Assembly: GCF_010667615.1 (NCBI RefSeq) | Contig: NZ_VYSG01000001.1 | Location: forward strand, 372,001 to 436,000 | Source of the DNA: Bifidobacterium choloepi | GTDB lineage: Bacteria; Actinomycetota; Actinomycetes; Actinomycetales; Bifidobacteriaceae | Reading direction: 5' to 3' | DNA: 64,000 nucleotides | Shown: positions 1 through 9,700 of the stretch, piece after piece | Position numbering within the stretch: the stretch's first letter is position 1 | How the letters are laid out: each line of letters opens with the position of its first letter | Program-made: the position numbers and the translations under genes | Notes under the pieces: generated by a model | What the model was told of the DNA's origin: nothing | Database searches by the model: none | Seen by the model: the letters and a program-made list of their open reading frames with translations, nothing else

Positions 1-448
<448 letters not shown>

Positions 449-1843
449 TCACTGGTTCTTCTGGTCGAGGTTCATCTGGTACTTGAGCGTGAGCACGCGC
501 GTGGCCGCCGCCTTGACCTGAGCGGCGAAGTCGGTGCTTTGCGACGCCTCCTCCACCATGCCGTCGAGGATGTCCTCGGTCAGCGAGCGGTCGTTGATGC
601 AGATCAGGTCGCCGCCGGCCTGGACGAACAGCACGCCGAGCTGGGACGAATCGTAGCCGGAGACAGCCGACGCCGACAGCGAATCCGAGATGACGACGCC
701 GTCGTAGCCGATCTGCTTGCGCAGGATGTCCTGGATGATATAGGACGAGAAGCAGGCCGGATGGTCGGGGTCGAGGTTCGTGTAGGTGGCCAGCGACATC
801 ATGACCATGTCGGGGTCGCCGTCCTGGATGGCCTTCTTGAACGCGTCCATCTGGATCGAGTCGACCGACGTGACGGTGTCGACGGTGGCGTCGCCGGACG
901 TGAAGTCGGTGTTGCCCGTCACGGCGCCCAGGCCCGGGAAGTGCTTGACGGCCGTGCCGACCGACGCGGCGGCCATGCCCTGGATGAACGCGACGGCGTG
1001 CTCGGCGTTGCCGTCGGCGTCGAGGCCGAAGTCGCGGTCGAGCGCGCCGATCGGCGCGTTCGAGGCGCGGTCGATGACGACGGTGTCCACGCTCGGCGCC
1101 AGGTCGATGTTGACGCCGGCCGTGGCGAGCTGGCCACCCCACTGCTGGGCGTATTCGCGCAGCTCCCCGACCGACATCTGGCCCTGCTCGTAGGCGCTCG
1201 GGATCGTCGAGAAGCCGGCACCCTTCAGATGCTGGACCTGGCCGCCTTCCTGGTCGACGGCGATGAACAGCGGAATCTGGCCGGAGCCGGTGGCGTAGGA
1301 CTGCAGCGCCGCCGTCGCCTGCTTGACGCCGGCCGTGCCGCTCGTCCAGTTGCCCATCAGCAGCACCGAGCCGACCTTGCTGTCCTTGACGTAGCCCTCG
1401 ACGGCCGACGGGTCCTCGCCATAGCTCAGCGGCATCATGACGAGCTGGGCGCATTGTTCCTCGACGGTCATCCCGTCGACGGCCTGTTCGGCGAGGCCGG
1501 CGGCCGTCGTCGGCGAGGCCGTCGCCTCCTTGCCGTTCTTGTCGTCCTTGTCCGGCGACGTCTGCCGCTCGATGTCCTGCGACAGCTCGGCGGCCGAATC
1601 CCTGACCTTCGCCGCCTGCGCCCGCAGCCACGTGCGGCCGCCGAAGAACCAGACGCCGACGACGAGCGCCACGGCGACGACGACGGTCGTGGCGACGAAC
1701 AGCGCCGTGCGCAGCGGCGAGCGCGGCCGGTCCGTCGCGTGGCGGACGGCCGTGCCGGAACCGGGATGCCGGGCCTTCCGGGCGTCTTCGTCGTGGGAAT
1801 CGTGATGGCCGGCGTTGCCGGATCCGGGATGCTGTGCAGTCAT
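449..1843 (-). CDS. membrane-anchored glycoside hydrolase family 3 protein (beta-N-acetylhexosaminidase-like)
   Basis: The 464-residue protein has a hydrophilic N-terminus rich in His, Asp and Gly, one membrane segment at about residues 44-66, and then a GH3 barrel. NagZ-type motifs visible are VDQEGGQVQHL, KHFPGLG near residue 300, and VVISDSLSAS near residue 384, where the Asp is in the nucleophile position of the family. The likely role is removing N-acetylhexosamine from muropeptides or glycans outside the membrane; the substrate is not certain. KHFPGLG replaces the commoner KHFPGHG of NagZ, and the catalytic His-Asp loop reads GNTDFTSG, so specificity may differ. The start ATG at 1843 is chosen, with an in-frame ATG at 1852 as alternative. 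It is divergent from the UPF0182 gene. Confidence 0.85.
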   Translation of the reverse strand: MTAQHPGSGNAGHHDSHDEDARKARHPGSGTAVRHATDRPRSPLRTALFVATTVVVAVALVVGVWFFGGRTWLRAQAAKVRDSAAELSQDIERQTSPDKDDKNGKEATASPTTAAGLAEQAVDGMTVEEQCAQLVMMPLSYGEDPSAVEGYVKDSKVGSVLLMGNWTSGTAGVKQATAALQSYATGSGQIPLFIAVDQEGGQVQHLKGAGFSTIPSAYEQGQMSVGELREYAQQWGGQLATAGVNIDLAPSVDTVVIDRASNAPIGALDRDFGLDADGNAEHAVAFIQGMAAASVGTAVKHFPGLGAVTGNTDFTSGDATVDTVTSVDSIQMDAFKKAIQDGDPDMVMMSLATYTNLDPDHPACFSSYIIQDILRKQIGYDGVVISDSLSASAVSGYDSSQLGVLFVQAGGDLICINDRSLTEDILDGMVEEASQSTDFAAQVKAAATRVLTLKYQMNLDQKNQ

Positions 1844-1996
1844 GGGGCCCATTGTCGCACATCGCGGTGGCCGGGACGTCGTGTTCAGCCGTCGTCCGCA
1901 CGGGCTTCGCGTTGGCGTTTCGTGGCGCCGGGAGCCGGTTGGTGGGGAAAGTGTGGGACTTTGCCGCCTTGCGGGACGCTGGAGGTTTGCTTCGCG

Positions 1997-2008
1997 TAGT
2001 CTGGGAAA
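1997..2008 (+). promoter_or_regulatory. extended -10 hexamer abutting the start codon (probable leaderless transcript)
   Basis: TAGTCT at 1997-2002 fits the actinobacterial TANNNT -10 element and ends only six bases before the ATG at 2009. No Shine-Dalgarno sequence lies between them. This spacing would put the transcription start at or next to the A of the ATG. Confidence 0.5.
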
Positions 2009-5000
2009 ATGCATATTTTTGACGCTTTCGGGGCCTCGTCTCATGGCTCCGGCAACGATTCGCGCGACGACGAGCCGATCGTCGTCGACATCGAGACGGA
2101 CGGCGAGCGTCCGTCCGGTGGCCGCTCCGGTTCCGGCAATGCCGGTGGTTCGGGCCATCCCCCGCACAACCGTCCACGCCTGACGCGCGACGGACGTCAT
2201 CCGAAGCGCCCGCACGGCCATCACGACCGCGGCTGGAAGATCCTCATCGGCGTCGTCCTCGCCCTCGTCGTCATCGTCGGCCTGTTCTTCGGCATGGCCC
2301 GTTTCGTCACCGACGTCATGTGGTACGACCAGCTCGGCTTTTCGAGCGTCATCTGGACACAGCTGGGCACGCGCGTGGGCCTGTGGGTGGCGTACGCGCT
2401 GCTGATGGTCGCGATCACGACGCTGAGCGCGAATCTGGCCATCCATGCCCGTCCCGATTTCGCCGACGGCTCGACGATCCGCGTCAACGGCGACACGATC
2501 GAGATCGGCAAGTCGGTCAGCTCGAGGAAGGCCCGCGGCATCGCGATTGTCTGCTCGCTGGTCGTCGGCGCGATCTTCGGCTCGCAGTTCAACATCAACT
2601 GGACCGAGCTGCTGCTCATGTTCAACTACCGGTCGTTCGGTTCCGCCGACCCGCAGTTCGGCATCGACATCGGCTTCTACGTCTTCGTCCTGCCGGGACT
2701 GAAGCTCGTGATGTCGGCCGTCACGATCCTGCTTGTCATGGCGCTCGTCTTCTCGGTCGGCACGAACATCGCGATGAGCGGCATCCGCTTCGCGATGCCG
2801 GCCCGCGGCCGCTCGATCTTCGCGATGACGGCGAACGCTCGCCGCCAGGTCGCCGTCTGGTTCATGCTGACGATGATCGCCGTCGCCGCGAACATGGCGC
2901 TCGGCGTCTTCGACACGCTGACCGAGGAGGGCGACCGCATCACCGGCGCCACGTACACGACGGTCCACGCGACGATTCCGGCGACGTTCATCGTCTCCGG
3001 CCTGCTCGTCGTGCTTGGCGTCCTCGTCGGCGTGTGGCTGATGACGGCGAAGTCGCTGTCGGTCGGCGGCGCGGCCACGCAGTTCACGAACGTGAAGTCG
3101 GCGCTGAGGGAATGGCGCGTGCCGGCCATCGCGGTCGCGTCGTTCATTGTCGTCTCGCTGGCGTTGACGACGCTGTATCCGGCTTTGCTGAGCCGCTTCG
3201 TCGTCACGCCGAACGCCCAGGAGAAGGAGTCGGCGTATATCCAGCGCAACATCGACGCCACCCGCGCGGCGTTCGGGCTCGACGGCGTCGTCACGGAGGA
3301 ATACGACGCGACGACGAAGGCCGAGTCGGGCGCGCTGTCGCAGGAAACCGAGACGACGGCGCAGATCCGCCTGCTCGACCCGCAGATCGTCTCTCCGACG
3401 TTCAAGCAGCTGCAGCAGATGAAGCAGTACTACACGTTCGCCGACACGCTCGCCGTCGACAAGTACGACATCGACGGTGTCTCGCAGGACACCGTCATCG
3501 CGGCCCGCGAGCTCGACCTGTCCGGCAACGACAACCGCAACTGGGTCAACGACCACACCGTCTACACGCACGGCTACGGCGTCGTCGCCGCCTACGGCAA
3601 CAAGGTGACCAGCGACGGCCAGCCGGAGTTCTTCGAGTACGGCATCCCGACGCAGGGCTACCTGACCGAGACGCAGCACTACGAGCCGCGCATCTACTTC
3701 TCCCCCGAGGCTCCCGAATACTCGATCGTCGGTGCGCCGGAAGGCACGACGGGCTGGGAGTTCGACTACCCGACCGGTTCCGAGGGTGCGACGACGACGT
3801 TCACTGGCGACGGCGGCCCGTCGCTCGGCAACATCTTCTCCCGCCTGCTGTACGCCATCCGCTTCGGTTCCGACCAGATCCTGTTCTCGGACCGCGTGAC
3901 GAGCGAATCGCAGATCCTCTACGACCGCTCGCCGAAGGAGCGCGTCGCGAAGGTCGCGCCGTACCTGACGCTTGACGGCCGCGTGTACCCGGCCGTTGTT
4001 GACGGACGCGTCAAGTGGATCATCGACGGCTACACGACGAGCGACATGTATCCGTACGCGCAGACGACCGACCTGTCGAGCGTGACCGAGGACTCGACGA
4101 CGGTCTCGTCGTCGACGGTCAGCTCGCTGGGTTCCGGCTCCGTCAACTACATGCGCAATTCGGTCAAGGCGACCGTCGACGCGTATGACGGCTCGGTCGA
4201 CCTGTATGTCTGGGATACCGACGATCCGCTCATCCAGGCGTGGTCGAGCATCTTCCCCGGCCAGTACCACTCGATCGACGAGATGTCCGGCGACCTGATG
4301 AGCCACATGCGCTATCCGGAGGGCATCTTCAAGGTCCAGCGCTCGCTGCTCGCCGACTATCACGTCACGAGCGCCAGCCAGTTCTTCTCCGGCGAGGACT
4401 TCTGGCAGGTGCCGACCGACCCGACCGAGTCGTCGGCCGACCAGAAGAAGGACATCCTGCAGCCGCCGTACTACCTGACCCTGCAGACCGGCGGCGCCGA
4501 CGAGCCGGTGTTCTCGCTGACGTCGACGTACATTCCGGCCGGCTCCTCGACGCGCGAGATCCTGACCGGCTTCCTGTCGGTCGACTCGGACGCCGGGTCG
4601 ACGGACGGCGTCGTCGGGCCGAACTACGGCACGCTGAGACTCCAGGAGCTGCCAAAGGACACGAACGTGCCCGGCCCCGGCCAGGTGCAGAACAACTTCA
4701 ACGCGAACGCCGACGTCTCGAAGGAACTCAACCTGCTGCAGTCGGGCTCGACGGAAGTCATCCGCGGCAACCTGCTGACATTGCCGCTCGGCGGCGGACT
4801 GGTCTACGTCGAGCCGGTGTACGTGCAGTCGTCCGGATCGACGAGTTATCCGCTGCTCAAGAAGGTGCTCGTCGCGTTCGGCGACCAGGTCGGCTTCGCC
4901 GGCACGCTCGACGAGGCGCTCAATCAGGTCTTCGGCGGCGACTCCGGCGCCGAGGCCGGCGACGCCGGCAACGGCTCCGGTTCCGCGACGTCGTCGGGTT

Positions 5001-5242
5001 CGTCCGGCTCGTCGGGCTCCGGCGACGATTCGTCCGGCTCCGGCTCGTCGGGCGAGTCGTCCGGCTCCGCGTCGAACGATTCGTCCGTCTCCGCCGACCT
5101 CAAGGCGGCGCTGTCCGATGCCTCCCAGGCGATGAAGGACGCCGACACCGCGATGAAGAACGGCGACTGGACCGCCTACGGTGAAGCCCAGAAGCAGCTC
5201 GAGGAAGCCCTGAACAAGGCCCTCGAACTCGAGAACGAATAA
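2009..5242 (+). CDS. UPF0182 family membrane protein
   Basis: The 1077-residue protein belongs to the large actinobacterial UPF0182 family (PF03699), whose function is unknown. The cytoplasmic N-terminus (about 70 residues) is rich in Gly, Asp and Arg. Several membrane segments fill roughly residues 75-400, starting with WKILIGVVLALVVIVGLFFG. A long exposed domain follows, with family-typical stretches such as NDHTVYTHGYGVVAAYG and LLYAIRFG. From about residue 970 there is a low-complexity Gly/Ser spacer, then a short helical tail (LKAALSDASQAMKDADTAMK) seen at the C-terminus of other members. The start lies directly behind a -10 box, suggesting leaderless expression. A hairpin-rich region follows the gene. 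Confidence 0.9.
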   Translation: MHIFDAFGASSHGSGNDSRDDEPIVVDIETDGERPSGGRSGSGNAGGSGHPPHNRPRLTRDGRHPKRPHGHHDRGWKILIGVVLALVVIVGLFFGMARFVTDVMWYDQLGFSSVIWTQLGTRVGLWVAYALLMVAITTLSANLAIHARPDFADGSTIRVNGDTIEIGKSVSSRKARGIAIVCSLVVGAIFGSQFNINWTELLLMFNYRSFGSADPQFGIDIGFYVFVLPGLKLVMSAVTILLVMALVFSVGTNIAMSGIRFAMPARGRSIFAMTANARRQVAVWFMLTMIAVAANMALGVFDTLTEEGDRITGATYTTVHATIPATFIVSGLLVVLGVLVGVWLMTAKSLSVGGAATQFTNVKSALREWRVPAIAVASFIVVSLALTTLYPALLSRFVVTPNAQEKESAYIQRNIDATRAAFGLDGVVTEEYDATTKAESGALSQETETTAQIRLLDPQIVSPTFKQLQQMKQYYTFADTLAVDKYDIDGVSQDTVIAARELDLSGNDNRNWVNDHTVYTHGYGVVAAYGNKVTSDGQPEFFEYGIPTQGYLTETQHYEPRIYFSPEAPEYSIVGAPEGTTGWEFDYPTGSEGATTTFTGDGGPSLGNIFSRLLYAIRFGSDQILFSDRVTSESQILYDRSPKERVAKVAPYLTLDGRVYPAVVDGRVKWIIDGYTTSDMYPYAQTTDLSSVTEDSTTVSSSTVSSLGSGSVNYMRNSVKATVDAYDGSVDLYVWDTDDPLIQAWSSIFPGQYHSIDEMSGDLMSHMRYPEGIFKVQRSLLADYHVTSASQFFSGEDFWQVPTDPTESSADQKKDILQPPYYLTLQTGGADEPVFSLTSTYIPAGSSTREILTGFLSVDSDAGSTDGVVGPNYGTLRLQELPKDTNVPGPGQVQNNFNANADVSKELNLLQSGSTEVIRGNLLTLPLGGGLVYVEPVYVQSSGSTSYPLLKKVLVAFGDQVGFAGTLDEALNQVFGGDSGAEAGDAGNGSGSATSSGSSGSSGSGDDSSGSGSSGESSGSASNDSSVSADLKAALSDASQAMKDADTAMKNGDWTAYGEAQKQLEEALNKALELENE

Positions 5243-5245
5243 AAA

Positions 5246-5341
5246 TCCCCCCTTGAGGGAGCCCGCTCCCTCTTCAGGGGGAGTCGCCGAGCGGCGAAGC
5301 CGCGAAGCGGTGGCCGGCGAGCGCGCAGCGCGAGCCGGCCA
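5246..5341. repeat. run of consecutive hairpins after the UPF0182 gene
   Basis: Four potential hairpins follow in series. A GAGGGAGC/GCTCCCTC stem with C/G-rich flanks spans 5246-5282. CGCC-GAGC-GGCG is at 5285-5296 and CCGC-GAA-GCGG at 5300-5310. TGGCCGGC/GCCGGCCA is at 5311-5341. The first probably ends the UPF0182 transcript. The rest is extra structured DNA with no coding potential, resembling an intergenic palindromic element. Confidence 0.55.
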
Positions 5342-5349
5342 CGACCATG

Positions 5350-5395
5350 ACCGATGGTCCGTCACCTGAAGGGGACGGACCATCGGTCTTCTCAT
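5350..5395. terminator. bidirectional terminator hairpin
   Basis: A perfect 14-bp stem (ACCGATGGTCCGTC at 5350-5363 pairing with 5374-5387) has a 10-base loop and a T-rich tail CTTCTCATTT. It sits between convergent genes, the UPF0182 gene and the acetyltransferase gene. Confidence 0.8.
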
Positions 5396-5453
5396 TTGCA
5401 GCGATGCGCAATACGACTCGGCTGCTCGCCGGAGGGCCGCCGCGCATCGGGAA

Positions 5454-5969
5454 TCATCGCAGGTTCAGGTACCAGTAGCTCATGTCCTTGAGCTCGCCGG
5501 TGCTGTCGCGGGCGGCGAGGGGAAGGACTCCGAACTCGGTGAAGCCGAACTTCTTCACGAGCGCGAGCGAACCCTTGTTCGTCGCGAAGATGACGGCGAC
5601 GAGCGTGCGCAGGTCGTGCCTGTGCGCCTCGTCGACGAGCGTCTTGAGCGTGAACGCGCCGATGCCGCGGCCGCGCCATGCCGGATCGACGTAGTAGGCG
5701 ATGTCGTCTACGCCGCGGTAGCCTTCCCGCTCGTGGAACGGGCCGAAGGCGCCGAACGCGACGACGGTGCCGTGCTCGGCGTCGGGTTCGTGTGCCTCGA
5801 CGACGTAGACGGCGTCCTGCTCGCGCATCCAGTCGATGCGCTGCTCCAGCGTGCGCGGTGTCAGGTCGGCGGAAGCGCCGCCGGCGGTGACGGCGGCATT
5901 GTAGATGTCGGCGATTCGCGGTGCATCCGCATCGGTCGCCGGCCGATAGGTGAATTCGTGATCGGTCAT
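5454..5969 (-). CDS. GNAT family N-acetyltransferase (Pat-like)
   Basis: The 171-residue protein has the layout of phosphinothricin acetyltransferase-like GNAT enzymes. It begins YRPATDADAPRIADIYNAAV. The acetyl-CoA pyrophosphate loop reads WRGRGIGAFTLKTLVDEA (R/Q-x-x-G-x-G/A pattern). It continues ATNKGSLALVKKFGFTEFGVL and ends in a strand-rich tail. It should acetylate the amino group of a small molecule with acetyl-CoA; the substrate is unknown. The ATG at 5969 is chosen because the GNAT domain begins at once. It stands alone between a terminator and the divergent pth promoter. Confidence 0.82.
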   Translation of the reverse strand: MTDHEFTYRPATDADAPRIADIYNAAVTAGGASADLTPRTLEQRIDWMREQDAVYVVEAHEPDAEHGTVVAFGAFGPFHEREGYRGVDDIAYYVDPAWRGRGIGAFTLKTLVDEAHRHDLRTLVAVIFATNKGSLALVKKFGFTEFGVLPLAARDSTGELKDMSYWYLNLR

Positions 5970-6079
5970 GCTCTCGAGCTTACGGCATGGACCCGTGGCG
6001 AGTGTTTTCACTCGGTCAGAGTTGGACACTACGATGGCTGACGATTAATTGTTCAACCACGTGGAACGGAAAGATTGTC

Positions 6080-6682
6080 ATGGCTTCGTCGGAATTCTGG
6101 CTGATCGTCGGTCTGGGGAATCCCGGATCCAAGTACCGGGGAACCCGGCACAACATGGGGTTCGCCGTCGCGAACGAACTCGCCGAACGCTGGTCCGTCA
6201 ACTTCTCGAACCACAAGGGCCTCGCCGACCTCGGCAAGGGCACGATGTCGCTGGGAGGACAGTCGCGCAAGTTCTTCCTCGCCAAGCCCCTGACGTTCAT
6301 GAACAACTCGGGCCAGGCCGTCGCCTCGATCAGCGAGTACTACCACATCAGGCCGGACCACATCGTCGTCGCGCACGACGACATGGACCTCGTCTTCGGC
6401 CGCATCAAGCTCAAGAAGGGCGGCAGCGCCGGCGGCCACAACGGCATCAAGTCGATCGACCGCTGCCTGCACACGCCCGAGTACTACCGCGTGCGCATGG
6501 GCGTCGGCCATTCCAACCGCGGCGGCGACGCCCACGAGAACAGCATCAACTGGGTGCTTGGCGGCTTCAACGCGGCGCAGAAGAAGGAAATGCCGACGTT
6601 CCTCGCCGACGGCGCCGACGCCGTCGAGGCGATCATGTTCGAGGGCCTGCAAAAGGCGCAGGACAAGTACAACGCCCGCTGA
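6080..6682 (+). CDS. pth: peptidyl-tRNA hydrolase
   Basis: Pth recycles tRNA from peptidyl-tRNA released by stalled ribosomes. The 200-residue protein has the full family signature: WLIVGLGNPGSKYRGTRHNMGF, in which Asn, Tyr and His18-20 form the tRNA site and catalytic base; KPLTFMNNSGQAV; VVAHDDMDL; and GGSAGGHNGIKSI. The ATG at 6080 is preceded by GGAAAG, and earlier in-frame codons would add a non-conserved extension. It is followed after 105 bp by mfd on the same strand, a pairing common in actinobacteria. Confidence 0.97.
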   Translation: MASSEFWLIVGLGNPGSKYRGTRHNMGFAVANELAERWSVNFSNHKGLADLGKGTMSLGGQSRKFFLAKPLTFMNNSGQAVASISEYYHIRPDHIVVAHDDMDLVFGRIKLKKGGSAGGHNGIKSIDRCLHTPEYYRVRMGVGHSNRGGDAHENSINWVLGGFNAAQKKEMPTFLADGADAVEAIMFEGLQKAQDKYNAR

Positions 6683-6787
6683 GACGGACGAATCGTACCG
6701 AATATCAGGGCCCGTCCCGCAGCCGCCCGGTCGCCGGGAACGCCGCGGAGCGGGCATCGTCCATCGTTTGACAGGGGGCAAGACCGC

Positions 6788-9700
6788 ATGGACACCACGA
6801 AGCAGGACACGGCAACGGCCGGCAGCGACACCGCGACCACCGAGCCGCTCGACGGCTCGCTCGCGGCGCTCGTCGGCGAGCTCGCCGACGGCGACGCCGG
6901 CTTCCGCAGGCTCGCCGACGGCGACGTCGAGCCGGACGCCGACGACACCGACCCGACGATCCTCGTCGGCGCCCCGGAAGGCATCCGCCCGGCGCTCGCC
7001 GCCGCGACGGCGCACGGCCGGCCGGTTGTCGTCGTCGTGCCGTCCGACCGGCAGTCGGGCGACATGGTCGCCTCGATCCGCAGCTGGTACGACGGCGACC
7101 CGGCGACCGTCGCCGAACTGCAGGCGTGGGAAACGCTGCCGCATGAACGGCTCTCGCCGCGCGCCGACACCGTCGCCAACCGCATGGCCGTGTTCACCCG
7201 GCTCGTCCATCCGCGCGAAGGCTCCGACATGTTCGGCCCGATCAGGATCCTCGTCATGCCGGTGCGCTCGCTGATCCAGCCGGTCGTCAGGGGCATCGGC
7301 GACGTCGAGCCGCTCGTCTTCGCCGTCGGCGAGGAAGTCTCGCTCGATGACGCGGCGGCCGCGCTCGTGCGCAACGCGTACACCCGCGTCGAGCTCGTCA
7401 TGGACCGCGGCGAATTCGCCGTGCGTGGCGGCATCCTCGACGTGTTTCCGCCGACGATGCCGCATCCGGTGCGCATCGAGTTCTTCGGCGACGAAATCGA
7501 CTCGATCCGCGAATTCCACGCCTCCGACCAGCGCACGTACGGCGAGCCGATCCGGCGCATCTGGGCGACGCCGTGCCGCGAGCTGCAGCTGACCGACGAC
7601 GTGCGCAACCGCGCGAAGGCGCTGGCCGGCCGCATTCCGAACGCCGACGACATGCTCGCCTCGATCGCCGACGGCATTCCGGTCGAGGGCATGGAGGCGC
7701 TGATGCCGGTGCTCGTCGACGAGATGGAGCCGGTGACGACGATGCTGCCGAAGGACGCCGTCGTCATGCTGTGCGATCCGGAGAAGCTGCGCCGTTCCGT
7801 CGACGACCTCGTCAAGACGTCGAACGAGTTCCTCGCGACGAGCTGGCATGTCGCCGCCTCCGGCCACGGCGCCGGCGCGCCGATCTCGTTCGACCGCGCG
7901 AACTTTTACGACTACGGGGAAATCACGGCGTCGCTGGCGTATAGCGAGCGCGACCTGTGGAACGTCACGAGCTTTCCCGTCGACGACTCGTCGTCGTCGA
8001 GCGCCGTGCAGCTCGGCGCCGTCGCGCCGGCGAACTTCCGCGGCGACGAGTCGAAGACGACGGCGGGACTGCAGGGGCTGCTTGACGACGGCTACCGGGT
8101 GACGATCACGGCGGCCGGTCACGGCACGCTCTCGAGGCTGCGCCGGATGCTGCATTCGGCCGGCATCACCAGGTTCGACGCGGTGCGCTCGATGGCGTTC
8201 GACGGCTTCGTCGACGGCAAGGCGAAGGTGGCCGTGCTCACCGAACGCGACATCACCGGCCACGCGAGCGCGGCGGGCGGTCCGAAGACGCCGAAGAAGC
8301 GGCGCAAGGCGATCGACCTGATGGAGTTGAAGCCGGGCGACTACGTGGTCCATGAGCAGCACGGCATCGGCCGGTTCCTCGAGATGCGCCAGCGCACGAC
8401 CGGCACCGGCAAGAACCAGGCGACGCGCGAGTATCTCGTCATCGAGTACGCGCCGAGCAAGCGCAACGCGCCGGCCGACAAGCTGTTCGTGCCGACCGAC
8501 CAGCTCGACCAGGTCAGCAAGTACATCGGTTCGGACGCGCCGAAGCTCAACAAGCTTGGCGGCTCGGACTGGGCGAACACGAAGGCGAAGGCGAAGAAGC
8601 ACGTCCACGAGGTCGCCGAGGACCTCATCAGGCTGTATTCGGCGCGCCAGCGGTCGAAGGGTTTCGCGTTTTCGCCGGACACGCCGTGGCAGAAGGAGCT
8701 CGAGGACGCCTTCCCCTACCAGGAGACAGCCGACCAGCTGACGACGATCGACGACGTCAAGGCCGACATGGAGAAGCCGCTGCCGATGGACCGGCTGATC
8801 TGCGGCGACGTCGGCTTCGGCAAGACCGAGATCGCCGTGCGCGCCGCATTCAAGGCCGTGCAGGACTCGAAGCAGGTCGTCGTGCTCGTGCCGACGACGC
8901 TGCTCGCCCAGCAGCACCTCGAGACGTTCACCGAACGGTTCGAGGGCTTCCCGGTCAACGTCCGCGCGATGAGCCGTTTCCAGTCGGCGAAGGAGATCCG
9001 CGAGACGGAAGAGGGCCTCGCGGACGGGACCGTCGATGTCGTCATCGGCACGCACAAGCTGCTCAACCCGTCGATCAAGTTCAAGGACCTGGGCCTCGTC
9101 ATCATCGACGAGGAACAGCGCTTCGGCGTGGAGCACAAGGAGACACTCAAGGCGCTGCGCACCAATGTGGATGTCCTGTCGCTGTCGGCGACGCCGATCC
9201 CCCGCACGCTCGAGATGGCGATCACCGGCATCCGCGAGATGTCGACGCTGGCGACGCCGCCGGAGGACCGCCTGCCGGTGCTGACGTATGTCGGCGCCTA
9301 CGAGGATTCGTCGGTCGCGGCGGCCATCCGGCGCGAGCTGATGCGCGGCGGCCAGGTGTTCTTCCTGCACAACCGCGTCGAGGACATTTCGCGCACGGCG
9401 GCTCGCATCCAGGAGCTCGTGCCGGAGGCGAAGGTCGGCATCGCCCACGGCAAGATGGGCAAGAAGCAGCTCGACGAGGTCATCCAGGACTTCTGGCACC
9501 GCGACATCGACGTGCTCGTCACGACGACGATCATCGAGACCGGCCTCGATATCTCGAACGCGAACACGCTGATCGTCGACCATGCCGACCGGTTCGGCCT
9601 CTCGCAGCTGCACCAGCTGCGCGGCCGCGTGGGCCGCGGCCACGAACGCGCCTACGCCTACTTCCTCTACGATCCGGCCAGGCCGATGACCGAGCAGTCG

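Noticed and set aside
449..5395. Very long open frame antisense to the UPF0182 gene, in continuity with the GH3 gene
   Set aside because: High GC keeps the antisense frame open. The sense UPF0182 protein has clear family motifs, while the antisense translation is low-complexity Arg/Asp/Val with no recognisable domain. Only the part from 1843 leftward is the real GH3 gene.
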